A stretch of DNA of 64,000 nucleotides from Allium sativum (GCA_030737875.1 CM060925.1:481119514-481183513); one strand, 5' to 3'. Counted from the first letter of the stretch, positions 11,901-24,634 are shown. Translations and numbers: made by a program. The notes: generated from the sequence alone by a model not told the origin.

Positions 11901-14900
11901 TAATATTATTTATTTTCAAATTATCACCATATGAACTGTTATGATTGAATGATTGATTTGGTTATTGATCATTGTCCTGAAATTCAATAGTTGTTTTGTT
12001 TTAACCAATGGGCAATATTGGTTGAGTAATTGGTATTATATGGCCTATAAGTCAATCGTTTTCTAAATATGGGTTTACCGTCAAGTGAATCAATAGAAGT
12101 GAAGTTATAAAATTTAATCTTATAACGGAAGATAGATTTTTATATTTGTTATTTTAAATGAAAGATATTAAAAGGGAATAAATATTTATTATTTAAGTTT
12201 ATAGATAATTATTATATGATTTTATAAAGCAAATTCTGATATAAATCAGATTCACAAGCAAGGAAGTAGGAAATTAACCTAACGGTTAAGATTTGAATAA
12301 TTGTTTTTAAGAAACAATTAAATGGAATTATTTAAATTAATTATATTATTATTTAATTTAAAGTCAGAATTAATTGCAATCCGTGTTTTGAGTTGACTAA
12401 GACAACCATATTAACTAAGATTGGTTATTTAATTAATTTGTTTTAAATTAATCTACTGAAATAGTTTAATGAATATTTGTTTTAATTTTTTAATAAGATA
12501 TTAAAAAAGAATTTATTATTTGTTTTAGTTAATAAAGAAAATAACTACTGCTACAGTAGTTAATGATGAAAGAAAATTATTATTTTAATTAATAATAATT
12601 TAGGTGATTACTTTTTATTTGAAATACATTTAAAAAGGAATCAAAGTTGAAAAGGAATCTAATTGAATTGTGAAGGGAATTTATGAAAGGGTTTTATATT
12701 AAAAACCCGAGTTTTTATAACAAAGTTATAAAAGGAATTTTAAGCGTATACGATAGCTTAAATTTAATGTGTACTTAGTATTTGAATTAAGTAAAGGAAT
12801 TAGGGATTAAGCGGTTTTATATTAAACCGGAGTTGTGTAAACAAGATATATAAAAAGAGATGTGAAGTTAAAGCGTTAATTTTAAATTAACGTTATTAAA
12901 TAATGGAATTGAGAGAAAAATGGGATCGAAATGAGATATTAAAAAGAGAATGATTAAAAGAGATCTGTAATTGAATTTGGTAAAGGATTTAATAAATGGG
13001 ATTTGGTAATATTAAATTGAGTTACAAAATTTATTTTAAGAAGTTAAGGTTAAGAAATGATTTGTATTAAGGAATTACTTAACCAATATATTAAGTAATA
13101 ATAAGTTATAATATATTCTCAAAAGTAAGAAGGTTTTATAAACCATATTTTAAATAAAATAGTTAAATGGAATTTGATTTGACATTAGAATGAATATAGG
13201 ATTTTGAATTACAACTCTTATCCATCTTAAGATAAGAACGTTGTTGATCTAGGTCTGAGAGGTAATTAAAATACCCAACTTGAACGACTTCACGATTATC
13301 TGAGGATGATATTAGTTGTAATGGTAAAGAGGTATAGAATAATTTATTATTTCCATATGAGAAATAATAATGCAGTGATAATAAAAAGATGTGAAATATG
13401 TATAAGGAGATTTTCAAAATAATGGAAATGGAAAGATTGGAGAATATATATATAATAACATTCCCAAAGTAACGAAAACCAAAGGAGATTGTGTGTAGAT
13501 ATATGATATTTCCAATGGTAAAAGGAAATAAAAATTTAAGTTTTGGGATAAGTTATTATGAAAGAATAGAGTTGGGTATTGTTTCAAGTAACGATGTTTT
13601 ATGTGAAATTTGATAAAGCCAAAGTGGGAATATAAATATATATAATTTAATTTTAAGTAAACAAATAGTTTTGAAAATAATCTTATGTTAAATAAGAAGT
13701 GACAAGCTATATTCGTAATATAGAAAGATTTAAGAGTTTAAATTAACCATCGTTAATTGTTTTTATTTAAAGTGGCCAAGTACTGAATTGGTGTACTCAT
13801 TTTATTCTCATGATTGTTTATTTAATAGTTAAATAACCGACTATCAAATCTGGCCAATACGATTGTTGGTTCAGAAAGACTGGAACCGAATTTATATTCG
13901 AAAACCATTCCGAACCAACAAATACGTGAAAGATACTGATTGAAGATGGAGCAGCGAAGACCGTGGATCTCCATAAACGAAAGGACTACTTGTCGAATTC
14001 TCTAGAGTCGCCCCCAGAGATATTTTAATGGTGATCCTATTGGGGTTGAAATTAAAAGGGTGCAAGGACTACTCGTTATTGATCCTTGGGGTGATAACTA
14101 TATAGGATGTTGTAGGAGGGTACCTTCGGTTAATCCTGTTCCTGGATGACTTTTATGGACGAATGTCTGACAGAGTATTTCCGAAAAACCACGTACATTG
14201 ACTTTTAGAAATATACCGAGTCGGTGGCGAAGAGATCCACTTCTTTTATACCCAGAGTATATTTGTGGACGTCAATTAGTGATTTGATGGATTTGACGGT
14301 GTGACCTTCAAAGTGGATGGTGGCCAAATGTTCTCAAAGAAGATTTTAATCTCTGGCCTCATCAACTAGGAAATGGCACAATATCGGGTAGGTCGCATGG
14401 CTATGTAGGTCGCACCCATCAAAAGGGTATATCATTACCTGATCTAGAGAATCAAATGCCTTCGATTGTCCCTTTTTATATTATTGTATGTATGCTATCG
14501 GTTCGGTTGGCTGGCCCCCAACCATGGTAATAATATATTCGGTACTCTCAAGCGAAGTGAGGGCCAGTCATGTTTAGCCTGGGTTGCAAGATGTTCTTAT
14601 TGAACCCCCAATGTATTCATCTCCGAGGGTACATTGTCAGGAAGGTGGATGACATACCTTGCCATGGAAATCCATTCTCCGATACGCGCCTGCGGTTTTG
14701 ATTGTATACTATGTATGTAGAGCGTGAGACGCAAGCGTTCTGCTAGGTTGATATATTTTTGTATTTAGACACTATTATAATATCAGAAAATATATTGATT
14801 TCAAAAATGTTTTGGGTTATCGTAAGATTAAAACCATTCATATTTATGTGTGGATTTGATCTTACGATTATCCTTTTCTTTCGAAAATAATTTGACTTTA

Positions 14901-15376
14901 AAATCAAGTTGTGTGATACCTTTAAACTTAGTGTGTTTTCTCACTTTGGTTTACCAGACTGATCCGGCATTTGAAATGCCCGGGTTAGACCGAGTTGTAC
15001 AGGTTCAGGTTATCGAACCCAGTGAAGAGACGAGATGGAAGGGTTCAAACATATGATATCAAATAGTTGTATTCCGTTGTGTGTTGTATATGAGGATAGG
15101 TTATTATAGCTATCTAGATGTGTTGATGTACTCTGATGATTGTAAGTATTTTAAACAAGCTCTCAATAAAGATTTATTTCTATATTATATTTTTTCCGCT
15201 GCGATGTGAGACTCTGTGTTGGCTCTTCTTCTTCTATTCTAATTTTCTTTCTTATCTCACCCTCTAATTTCTTTTTAATAACTATTTGTGTTTTCGATAC
15301 TTGAGTTTCGGCAAGTAATACGGGATTTGTGTATTATTGTCAGAATTTGGGCGTCGAATTCTTGTAGGTCGTTACA
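8999..15376 (+). repeat. Element 2 3' LTR (6378 bp)
   Basis: The LTR runs from TGTAATGTCCCG to GTCGTTACA and is uninterrupted. Its first 300 bp share the GGCACGGCAGTTCG region with the other giant LTRs. The block around 13800-14760 is the reverse complement of conserved parts of element 3 (36400-37080 and 47210-47880) and of fragments at 23470-23761, 33994-34510 and 57208-57618. Its frames are short and not conserved in phase between copies, so it is taken as non-coding. Confidence 0.85.
10242..10250 (+). promoter_or_regulatory. Probable TATA box of the element 2 LTR
   Basis: TATATAAAG lies 1.24 kb into the LTR and is followed by a relatively GC-rich leader (about 10290-10700). This is the layout seen in elements 1 and 3. 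Confidence 0.5.
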
Positions 15377-15829
15377 TTATTGGTGGACAAATATAGAGTT
15401 AAATGGATTGAACCCAGTGGTAACTGAGCCTGCAGATATTGGTAGAAAGGGAGAAGTCGTTCTTATAACTTTTCTACCTGAATAGTTGGAAGTTTCAAAC
15501 AATTTGCCGAAATGGTATGCTCTTGCAATTTTCTTCTTCTTTGGACCTGGACGTGTATAACAGAAGAAGAAATGTTGGTATAGTAGTATTCGATCATGTT
15601 TAATTATTAAAAATTTATTATAGTTATTGTGTTGTGTTGTTGTGTAATAACTGAAAGTAAAGTAGTCGTGAGACCATGTAGGAAACTCTCATTTAATAAG
15701 TGTACGTACTTTTATTGACATATGTAATGAATTCAGCTATTTTCTATAATGAAGTTAATTCACAAATGGTGTAAACTTGAATTGTTTTTTTTCTTAATGT
15801 GAGTAATATATTTGTTTTTAGTGAAATAG
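15377..15829. other. Unassigned flank of element 2
   Basis: No recognisable gene, terminal repeat or structured motif. It contains a 65-codon frame (15288-15485) that crosses the LTR boundary and is spurious. It may be interior of the truncated CACTA element that ends at 16043. Confidence 0.4.
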
Positions 15830-16043
15830 CAGTTATTATTATAATATTATGAAATCTTTGATTAATAGCATTTGAGAGATAATTACTTTTAGCAGTTGTA
15901 AAACAAATTTTAACAACTGGTACAAACAGTTGTAAAAAAGGCTGACTTTATTATGATTGTGGATATAATTACTGGCCGCCAGTTGTAATAGACATATTAC
16001 AACTGTTTTTGGCAGTATTGAAAGGGTATTTTTTGTTGTAGTG
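15830..16043. mobile_element. CACTA transposon end, truncated (CAGTTGTA family)
   Basis: The right boundary at 16043 reads TTTTTTGTTGTAGTG, the complement of a CACTACAACAAAA terminus. Inside it CAGTTGTA/TACAACTG motifs recur in both orientations (about 15893-16005), typical subterminal repeats of CACTA elements. I did not find the matching left end, so the copy is probably truncated. Confidence 0.6.
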
Positions 16044-16233
16044 GTACCTATTGCAACATCTGTACCGATGTTGCCATAGGGTCGCAAAGGTATTGCATTT
16101 GACTCTATAGAAACGCAGCAAAATGCAACACGAATAAAGTGCTGCCATAGATCATTTTTTGCCTATAGCAACACTTTTTGTCATTTACTACATCACTTCT
16201 CCGATATTGCAGTATGCAATCTATGGCGTAGTG
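16044..16233. mobile_element. Second CACTA transposon end (GCCATAG family)
   Basis: The right boundary at 16233 reads CTATGGCGTAGTG, the complement of a CACTACGCCATAG terminus. The 190 bp inside carry repeated TTGCCATAGG, GCTGCCATAGA and CCTATAGCAACAC motifs, consistent with subterminal repeats. The first CACTA end at 16043 abuts it, so one element probably inserted into the other. The left end was not found. Confidence 0.5.
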
Positions 16234-17936
16234 TACGATTTGAATAACATATTTAGGCAAAAGCAGATATATTTTTGTCGATATACTTTACATTTATACT
16301 CTATAGTTTTAAATAATGAATTTATTATTTAAATCAAATTTAAAATACAACTTAAAATTATTATTTTAAAATTTCAAATGATTAAACCAAATCAAATTTG
16401 TAAAGTTATAAATTCTATTCTGATTCGATAAATTGGTTAAACACTATAAATTGACAAAACCTGTTTATAAAAATCGCATTAAGCTTATTATCATACCAAA
16501 ACCATTCTTTCAAATTATATATTCAAAATTATATGAACCATATAAATTAATTAGGGTTCAAAAATCTTGGTTGTTACACCGCCTAACTTCAGATTGTGTT
16601 GTTCACTCCGAAACATCTAGACGAACTTCGAATTATCTCCTTCCTTTTCTCTTTCCGTCCTTTCTTTCTCTCTTTCTTTCATTTTCCTTTCCATGCTTTT
16701 TCCTCCTTCCTTCCCTTAATTATCTCACGATATCAAGTAGGATTTGGAAAGGGGTTTGGATTTTTTTAATTTCTAACTAGCTAGAAGTTCTCGTAATGTT
16801 GTAGAAAGCTTCACTCAAAGTTTGAGTTGATTTGGAGTTGGTTTGAATGTTGTTTTAGAATGTTAGTAAGGAAGAGATGAAGAAGATGAAGACATTGATT
16901 TTATTTCCTAAGCTTTATAAAAATTTTGAATGGAAAAGAGATGGCATACCACTCCTTATATAGGCATAGGATGGTGAATGAGAAAAGACTAAAATACACT
17001 TAAAACCCTAACGACACATATGGGAGATGGGATGGTGTGTAAGGTGATGTAAAAGATGTGTAAGATAATAGTAAGTTCACTTTTCAAGATTTTAGAAGTA
17101 AGCCTACATATATGTACATATAAGGAATATACATAAACATATAGGATATTTTAAACTTCCTGGATATAACTAATTATGAATTTACTATTACCTTAGGGAT
17201 TTTTCAATATAATTAAAGGTGAAGTGATGTTTGCTTTAATAGGATTTGAAAGGTAGTTATGGTGATAAGAGAGGTGATAAGGAGGATGTGATGTAAGGTA
17301 ATGACGGTGTTTTATTTGATCCTTTTCAATTGTATGAAGAGATGTTTGCCTTATGATTTATGACATGTCGTAATTATGTTTACTTAGGTATGTTTAAGGT
17401 CGAATTATGGATTAGTTTATGATAAATCTCTTCGTTAGTTTAATAAATCTACTTTCTTAATTTAAATGATTTTATAACTATATTTATGTAGTCCATATAT
17501 TACTATTTAAGTTCCAAAACATTTGCACAACTTATTTTAGTTGAAAGTTGACTTCCTAGAAAAACGTTTAACAGTCATATTTTTACGTTTTACTTGTACT
17601 TTCCAATTATGTAAACAAACCTGAAAAAACGAATTTCTTACTTCCTTATATAAATTAAAATGTGTCTATTCATATTTGAAAATCATATTAAAATTATATT
17701 AAAAGTCCCAAAATTTACAATATTGGAAACAAATGTTAAATTCTCGTTTTTTTGATGATATAAGATAAATCGCTAAATATGGTAAGTTGGTGAGACTGGT
17801 ATAACTATCATATTTGATCCTCACACATTTTTGAATTGTATTTAAAAATGAGTGTATGAATCTAGAATTATGCGCGGTTATTTCAAATTCTAAAAAACAC
17901 TATTTTTCGAAATATCGAAATTTCCGGGTCGTTACA
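16234..17936 (-). repeat. Old LTR sequence, minus orientation, left boundary unresolved
   Basis: The right edge ends in GGGTCGTTACA at 17936 and is followed by the complement of a PPT, so this is a minus-strand LTR adjoining the body of its element. A minus-strand TATATAAGG box lies near 16955-16965. A pyrimidine-rich tract (about 16640-16720) lies on its downstream side. Another TTGTTACA at 16578 could be the end of an older LTR fragment. The 115-codon frame 16433-16780 follows the pyrimidine tract and resembles nothing known. Confidence 0.55.
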
Positions 17937-20130
17937 TTTTCCCCTACATAATTGAATTTCTCCCTCGAAATTACCCGCGTTCAAACTCAAACAGTTTGCT
18001 TATAAACATTATTTCATAACTTAATGGCATATGCTACACATATATCGTCTATATGAAATATTCCTTCTGATCTATCATTCGAATTCACAACTTTATTACC
18101 AAACTAATATTGATCCCCCGATTCTCTAGTGCAAATTCCGATCTATCTTCTTGATTGGATACATTTACTTTCCTTGCATAGTTTTCAACTATGATAGGAA
18201 ACTCTAATAACCAACCACAAATCCTGAACAATGTTCATTGTCAATAAATCGAGTAATAATCCTTTTCCAGATTGGTGTAAACACCTTAAAATTCTATACT
18301 CAAATATAAACAAAATTTTCATTTGAGAAAATGACCTACATACAACCTACATATTTATTCTTATGGTTTTAATAATAATAATCTTACTATTCACATTGAT
18401 TTCCCATCATTTCAATAGGTCTGTGTTGCTCTACCACTTAGCTTAATCAAATTCAATTCCATTTAGATTCATTTTTCTTTCTCAACTTGAATTCAATTGC
18501 TTAGCTTTCAAATAATTAATTCAATTTCATTTAACATTTAATGAACCTGATTCATCAATCTAGCATGCAACTAATAATCAATGCACATCTATTATAACCA
18601 AATCAATATGATTCAACCTTCATATTTATTTTCAGTGTATTCAATTTGGTTTTGACACTTTTTTTAATTATTATCCTTGGTTAATCAATTCATGTTTAAC
18701 AGTATTTCATTTTGATTCTATATTCATCTAATATATTTTATTAAATTACAAACAAAACTAAGGATTTTGTTCCAAAATCCATTTACTTAAGTTTATAACC
18801 ATCCAAAACACTTCTCTTATGTTTATCGTTTTCAAACTTAAATGAATAACATTTGAACTATTTTCAAGTCACTAACTAATCATCTCATTAGTTTTATTTC
18901 ATTCATTCACTCAAGTTAACCTCCTTTCTATATTCACATTTCCAACAACTTATTTTATAAGTTTAATTCAACTTTACTTAAGCTGAATTCTTATCCAACT
19001 TCATTTTATTCCACTTAACTTAAGCTTCAACTTGTAAATCCCATCTGATTTCATTTAACTTTCTGTAACACCCCACCTCCGCTAGGGTCACTCACAAAGG
19101 GAATGCGCTAGTTTTGGAGGGGTATTATCGAGATAACATCACAAAATTATCACAAGATGGAACATTAATAAAAAAATATTAAGTAAACAGCGGAAGAATT
19201 TATGAGCAAAACAGAACTTCATTTTATTCCAAAATAAACCATGTCTCTTACAAACATTTTAAATAACTTCATTACAACTGTCTTGTAATAATAGCCAAAG
19301 AAGCAATAACTTAAAAATAGAAAAACAGCTTATTCCCCAAGTGCAGTAAAAAGAAGCAGCCATAGCAAACCGTACATGTTGAGCCAAAGCAAGTGATATC
19401 CAAGCTAGGAGCTAGTGTTTCCTCCCTGAAAACCTGGGGGGGGGGGGGACGAAAGAAAAGGAGGCGAAAGGAAAAGGGTCAGTCATAAAGACTGAGTAAG
19501 TCCTAGTGACTTTCAGTGTAAAAACGGTTAAAACAACCTGTCATGTATGAACTGGAACTAAACTTAAGAATGGTGTCAAGGTGAACAAGATAGACTAAGG
19601 TGATCAGGATAAGTCAAGACAAGTCAAGTAAAGCATCACATGTTCGAGATTCGTTGCATCGACCGAACCAGTGTACTAGGCCCATATCACAAGTTAATCA
19701 CGAAATAAATCCCACGGACCAATATCATGAAATGACCCTGGAACGGGGTCTGACCCAAGTACGGGGTCCTACGGAGCGATTATCTAGTCGATCGGCTCCC
19801 TACAAGTTCTAGCTCGTCAAGTGTCCGTGTCATACGGCTAATCACGAATGTAGTCACCTGTGCTGGGTCCACCTTCGGGTGTATCAGCCCTAGGGTGTCA
19901 ACCCCTGACACGATTCAAGATGCAAAGATAAATCTACGGATACCCAGTGCCTGCCCCGGAATACGTGCACGACCGTAGTCCACCGAACCTACACTGGCAT
20001 ACCCCACTGCCGTCGTTCACCTATTACAATCAGCCCAGTAATCGTGCCCCACCCGGCCTAGCCCCAGGGTACCTTGATACATCTAGAGGGTTACTGCTGA
20101 AAAGGGTCGTGTCTAGGGTTTTGCCTAACA

Positions 20131-20369
20131 GATTAGGTCATGTAATTCGTGACCTAACCCGCCTAACCGATTAAGTCATGTAATTCGTTACTTAATCCTT
20201 TTCCAGTCTAGTCGTGTCAAGATGGTTAAGTATGTCATTTAAATTCGTGACTTAACCCGCCTACATGTCATGTCAAGTTGGCTAAGTGTTGTCGTTTCAA
20301 GTTCATGACTTAGCCCGACAAATCGTGTTCAAGTTGGTTAAGTTGTCTTTTCATGTTCACGACTTAACC
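20131..20369 (-). other. Array of five covarying hairpins in C1
   Basis: Stem arms are: 20131-20139/20151-20159 (GATTAGGTC/GACCTAACC, one mismatch), 20169-20176/20190-20197 (GATTAAGT/ACTTAATC), 20224-20231/20250-20257 (GGTTAAGT/ACTTAACC), 20280-20287/20308-20315 (GGCTAAGT/ACTTAGCC) and 20336-20343/20362-20369 (GGTTAAGT/ACTTAACC). Loops are about 11-20 nt and vary freely. Changes on one arm are matched on the other. Function unknown. Confidence 0.75.
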
Positions 20370-20425
20370 CTAATTGGCATTAATTGATTCGTTAATGCAC
20401 CGAACCACTCACATTGGATCCTATT

Positions 20426-20589
20426 GTTCGTAGCCACTGGATTTGTCGGGCGGTTCCAGGCAGGTTTACGCTACGAACTCAACCCAACCTCGGGTTTCAA
20501 GCGCGATGTGACCAACTACCCACATTGGATCCTATTGTTTGTAGCAACTGGATTTGCCGGGCGGTTCCGGGCAGGTTTACACTACAAAC
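20426..20589 (-). other. Two copies of the family C structured motif in C1
   Basis: Copy 1 (20426-20478) has arms GTTCGTAGC/GCTACGAAC and copy 2 (20537-20589) has arms GTTTGTAG/CTACAAAC. The arms enclose a near-invariant core with TGCCGG, a GCGGTT loop and CCGGGCA (TGTCGG and CCAGGCA in copy 1), which can itself fold into a short hairpin. The arm difference (C-G to T-A) is compensatory. Confidence 0.78.
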
Positions 20590-21920
20590 TCAACCCAACC
20601 TCGAGTTGGCCACTTTCTTGTTTTCTAAAGTCATGCCCATGTTCTTATCAGATTCATGCTATTTTCATAGCATGTTCATATGTCAATTTCGTGCCCAACT
20701 AAGGCATGTTTCAAGTCAAGTTATGGCATGTTCAAGTCGAGTTTTCGTGCCATATTTCATGTTCTACTTATGCCAAATTTCACGGTTTATGATTATAATC
20801 AATTCAAGTTTTGCCTATTCTACCCAACTGTATCCCCAACGTATATAAACGTACTTCGTTCACAAACATAAACAATTCAAGAGATAAAGGGGAATAACAC
20901 CAAACATGTGATAGGCATACGTGACAATTCCAACATCACTTGCATAATAAATAGGCTATAACATATCACATGGTTTCAATACTAGCTTGATGATAACTTG
21001 GCATAGTAATGGTTCCAACTTAGTTCAACATGATGAATTCAACTTTACATCCTAGGCACAATAATCATTGCGGGCATAATAATAATTTTATTACAAACAT
21101 GAAACATTAAAGGCATGGTAATTCTAATAGGCATAATGGATTCCAATTTAGTATTTTTAACATAATGATTCTCATCTAGCATTATAAACATAATGATTCC
21201 AACTTTTCATCATAACCTAGTGATTCCCAATTTAACATGATAGGCATATTAACATCACAGGCATAGTTTCATTAATATCATGGACATGGTTTAATTAGAA
21301 TCATAGGCATGGTTTAATCAACATGAGGATTTAAATGAACATAATGATTCCATGGACATGTATTTGTTCAACTTGCAATAAAATTAAGCCCAAGTGATTC
21401 ATAACAACATCAACATCATGATAAGTTTAACTTGTAACATTAACATAGCAATATTCCCAAATTTTGATTCAAAGTTAAACAATATAAACATGGATTAATA
21501 ATAGTTCTTAAATCCGGTTTCAATTCATAGCATGTCCATGTTATTTTAGCGCTTTGGCCTAAAAAGTGACATAGAACTTACAATATGAAGCAAGCAATCC
21601 AAATCAAAACTTTAAATCAAATAGCCCCAAATCCATTGTCTAAAGCGTCGTAGTTGTTGTAGCTTCTAGTTGTAGCCTTCAAGAATCATCCTTCGTCTTC
21701 TTTAATTTTTGTTCTTTGTATTTTTAATTTAGAGTTCTAGGTTTAATGGCGGCTGCATGAGTGCTAAAATGAAATAGTATGATTTAGGCTAGGTCTTAGG
21801 GTCTTTAAATAGTTGTAGGCAACTCATTTAGGCCATTAGATCAACCTCAGAGTCAATCCGGACCATCAAAACATATACCGGGCTTCAAAAATGGGTTCTG
21901 GGCCAAACCAGGCCGACCAG

Positions 21921-21988
21921 GTCGACCTGTACAGGGGGGGTCGACTCTAGGGTCGACCTGGCCTAGGGAGGTCGACTCTAGGGTCGAC
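21921..21988 (-). promoter_or_regulatory. Cluster of five GTCGAC palindromes in C1 U3
   Basis: GTCGAC occurs at 21921, 21940, 21952, 21971 and 21983, about 110 bp upstream of the putative TATA box on the minus strand. The same arrangement appears in the other three family C LTRs (39321, 56754 and 57888 onward). Confidence 0.65.
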
Positions 21989-22849
21989 TCGGTTCTATCT
22001 GCCAGAAAGTCTACTGAAACTTGTTTTGGCCATATCTTGGTCATACGGACTCCGATTTTCGAAAACTCGGACTCTATTTCACGTATTTTTTCGAGAGGAA
22101 CGCAATGGTGAAGTCCATTTTACCTAATTCCTGATTCTTAAATTAATTATCCTTATTTTACTATCTTTTCCGTTACATACACCGTTACCGAACTAATTTT
22201 TCTTCTCTTCCAAATATTAATTAATTCTTCTTATGCATCACCATTATTTACCTATCTAAACATATTTTTATATATTTTATTTCATTTTTAATTATACCTT
22301 GATTTCTTGTATTCACATGTTGTTAAAATTCGGGTTGTTACACTTTCCCTTGTCTAAATTTAAAATCATATACTTGTTCTTTCTAATTATCTCCATTCTA
22401 TAATTATTTTATTAAATTTATCCTAAGTTTATTCATATTTTATAACTTTTGCTATACATATTTCAATTAACTTCTTTCCACAAGTTAAATAAACTTCAAA
22501 GCACAACATCCAAGTGTTCTTGCTTATTTAAATATCACCAAATACCTTATAATCAAATTGTGAACCTTAGTTAACTTGTCATTCAATTATTTTTATTTAT
22601 ACTCAATCTACTAACTATATTATTTGAATCCTTTAACTGTCTAGGGTAAAGAATTAATGTTCTAACCACACGGTTTCAACTAATTCTTTAAGGAATACAT
22701 ATATTTAAATTGCAAAATTCGAATTATAAGATATTCACTTTTTTATTTTATAGATTTTCAAACAATAATTAATTTCTACCTTTAATTCTTTTTTTAAAAA
22801 TGTTTCCATATATATAAAATATATCCCTTGGTAAATTTATTTCAGTTAC

Positions 22850-23761
22850 TATAACGACCCAAATTTCTGTACTATTTGGGTTGACTAAATACACCACACG
22901 TCCAGCCCAAATTGCACAAAAATACGAATCATTATGAAATAAAGAAGAAAAAGATAGAAGTAGAAATAGAAATAACAACATCGAAAATCACACATTGCAG
23001 CAAAATGAAATATAATATATATAACAACTTTTGGAATAAAAAAAATTAACTGTATATACATACTATTATCAGAGTACAACATTTGTTCGTCACAGCGGAA
23101 AAATAATAATACACAGCTATCTAACATTGAAGTCTTCTGCTCCATGCTCCTCCAAGGGTATCTGTAAACACTTGAACTACTTGACTGCTTGTACAAATTT
23201 AGGCATCCAAGAGTTTAGGGTAAAACAAAAACAAAATAAACTCCGGGTCAGTCATGGGACGCGTATGAGTAAACTCAAACCACTTGGTTTAACTTTTAAA
23301 AATCCTTTATAAAAGAAGGATAATCATAAGATCGATCCACACATAAATATGGATGGTTTTTACCTTATGATAACCCATAACATTCTTTAAATCAATATTA
23401 TTTTAATATTATTAAAGTGTCTAAATCAAGTAAATAGCAATCCAGAAGAACACTTGCATCCCACGCTCAACATACATAGTATACAATTAAAACTGCGGGC
23501 TCTTATTGGATAATTGATGACAACTATGGCAAGGTATGGGGCCACTTCTGACAGTGTATCTCTAGAGAGGAATACACCGGGTTCAACAAGAACAACTTAT
23601 AAGCCAGGCTAAACATGACCGACCACTCATTTCGCGTGAGTGTTCTGAATGTATCATCACCAACGGTTAGGATCAATAATCGTTACTAAAGCATAAAACA
23701 GCGATAGAATAAAGAAGCAAAATGGATTTTCTTTAGATCATGTGACAATAACCCTAATAAG
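22850..23761 (-). repeat. Family A-related LTR, left part
   Basis: It starts TATAACGACCCAAATTTCTG, close to the element 3 LTR start (TGTGACGACCCAAATTTCCG). The stretch 23470-23761 is collinear with 36310-36620 of element 3 (sequences around CATGACCGACCACTCATTTCGC and ATCACCAACGG). It is broken at 23762 by a CACTA transposon and resumes at 33994 in the same collinear position, which confirms the split. Confidence 0.75.
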
Positions 23762-23787
23762 CACTACACCAGAAATGCCAATTAGGC

Positions 23788-24030
23788 AGTGCTCATGGCC
23801 GTATCTAATTCGGTTTGGCAGTGCTATGAGCCATATCAAATTTTGGCGTCTTTTTCAATTTGATACGGCTACTAGCCGTATCAAATTTTAAATTTGATAC
23901 GGTCATTTGCCGTATCAAATTTAAAATTTGATATGACCATGAGCCGTATCTCGTTATCAATTAGATACGGCTCATGGCCGTATCTATTTTTAATTTTGAT
24001 ACGGCCGTGAGCCATATCTAATTTAAAAAA
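23788..24030. repeat. Left subterminal repeats of the CACTA element
   Basis: GCCGTATC and GATACGGC motifs recur about ten times in both orientations, separated by AAATTTGATA/TATCAAATTT blocks. Such arrays bind the TNPA-like protein in characterised CACTA elements. Confidence 0.75.
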
Positions 24031-24127
24031 AAACATTGTCCTACTAGAATATCTGTGATCAATTAATACAAGCATTTATTTTGGAATATCAGTGATCAAT
24101 ACAAGCATTATTATTATAGAATACAAT

Positions 24128-24629
24128 TGTAACGACCCGGTTTTTGAGCGACTATTTAAAAATTTGATTTGACATAAATCAAAATCTATACGACGAAATT
24201 CCGATTTTTCTCTTCCATCAGAAAGATATACTTCACCAGCTCCTAACGTTTCTTGTTTCACAGAAATCCGGCTTAAAACGAATTCTGTATATTCAGTTGA
24301 AGTTCAAATCGCCAATTAGCGAACTGCCGTGCCATTTCAAGCTCAATTTTAATTATAATATAATTATACGTTCAAACTGTCGTTTAAATAATATATTCGT
24401 TATTCTAATTCTAATTCTAAACTGAATTAAATATCATAGATGATCTAGTTCACACCATATCGCCATTTCAGCCAATTCTGATTATTTCAAAATTAAATAT
24501 ATTATTTAATTTATTATTTTAACTAAATATTCACCATTATTTAATTTAAACGACCATTTAAATCACTTAATCACTTTGTACAAAATTAAATAAATTAATT
24601 ATTACACCATGAAAATACGGGTCATTACA
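24128..24629. mobile_element. Short solo LTR, 502 bp
   Basis: It runs from TGTAACGACCCGG to GGGTCATTACA and is flanked by perfect ACAAT duplications (24123-24127 and 24630-24634). Part of it (around TTTCTTGTTTCACAGAAAT and GAACTGCCGTGCCA) matches the terminal region of the giant family A LTRs (45120-45220, 52100-52200). It is thus a short relative of the giant LTRs, or its family lost most of the U5 region. Inserted within the CACTA element. Confidence 0.9.
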
Positions 24630-24634
24630 ACAAT

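Larger units (their letters stand above)
7755..15376 (+). mobile_element. Element 2: non-autonomous giant-LTR retrotransposon
   Basis: It comprises a 38-bp stub of the 5' LTR (7755-7792), a PBS, a 1206-bp body, a PPT and a 6378-bp 3' LTR (8999-15376). The stub matches the end of the 3' LTR (GTCAG...GTCGAATTCTT...). The rest of the 5' LTR lies beyond element 1, which inserted in it. The PBS, leader and PPT match element 3 in reverse orientation, so the two belong to one family (family A). No protein-coding domain is visible. The target duplication cannot be checked because the left edge is outside the window. Confidence 0.85.
19064..22342 (-). mobile_element. Family C solo LTR (C1), 3279 bp
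   Basis: It runs from TGTAACACCCC to GGGTTGTTACA and is flanked by perfect 5-bp duplications CTTTC (19059-19063 and 22343-22347). No PBS, PPT or internal LTR is present, so it is a solo LTR left by recombination. It is the reverse complement of the family of 39053-42853: its first 60 bp mirror that element's end (CCTCCGCTAGGGTCACTCAC). Transcription would run right to left from a CTATTTAAAG box near 21805. It includes a run of 13 G (19436-19448), a hairpin array, two structured motifs and a GTCGAC cluster. Confidence 0.9.
17937..22849 (-). other. Probable body of a non-autonomous LTR element, interrupted
   Basis: It begins with the complement of a PPT (TTTTCCCCTACA...) and ends at an LTR start (TATAACGACCC at 22850, probably a mutated TGTAACGACCC). 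Without the family C solo LTR (19064-22342 plus one target copy) it is about 1.63 kb. It is AT-rich and has no protein domain. No clear PBS precedes 22850, so the pairing of the two flanking LTRs is uncertain. The stretches 17980-19058 and 22348-22849 hold nothing recognisable. Confidence 0.5.

Noticed and set aside
16571..16578. TTGTTACA as the end of a separate complete LTR
   Set aside because: No matching TG start, target duplication, PBS or PPT could be found around it.
16433..16780. 115-codon plus-strand frame
   Set aside because: Its second half is a translation of a pyrimidine tract (Phe/Leu/Ser runs), and it lies in an LTR read on the other strand.
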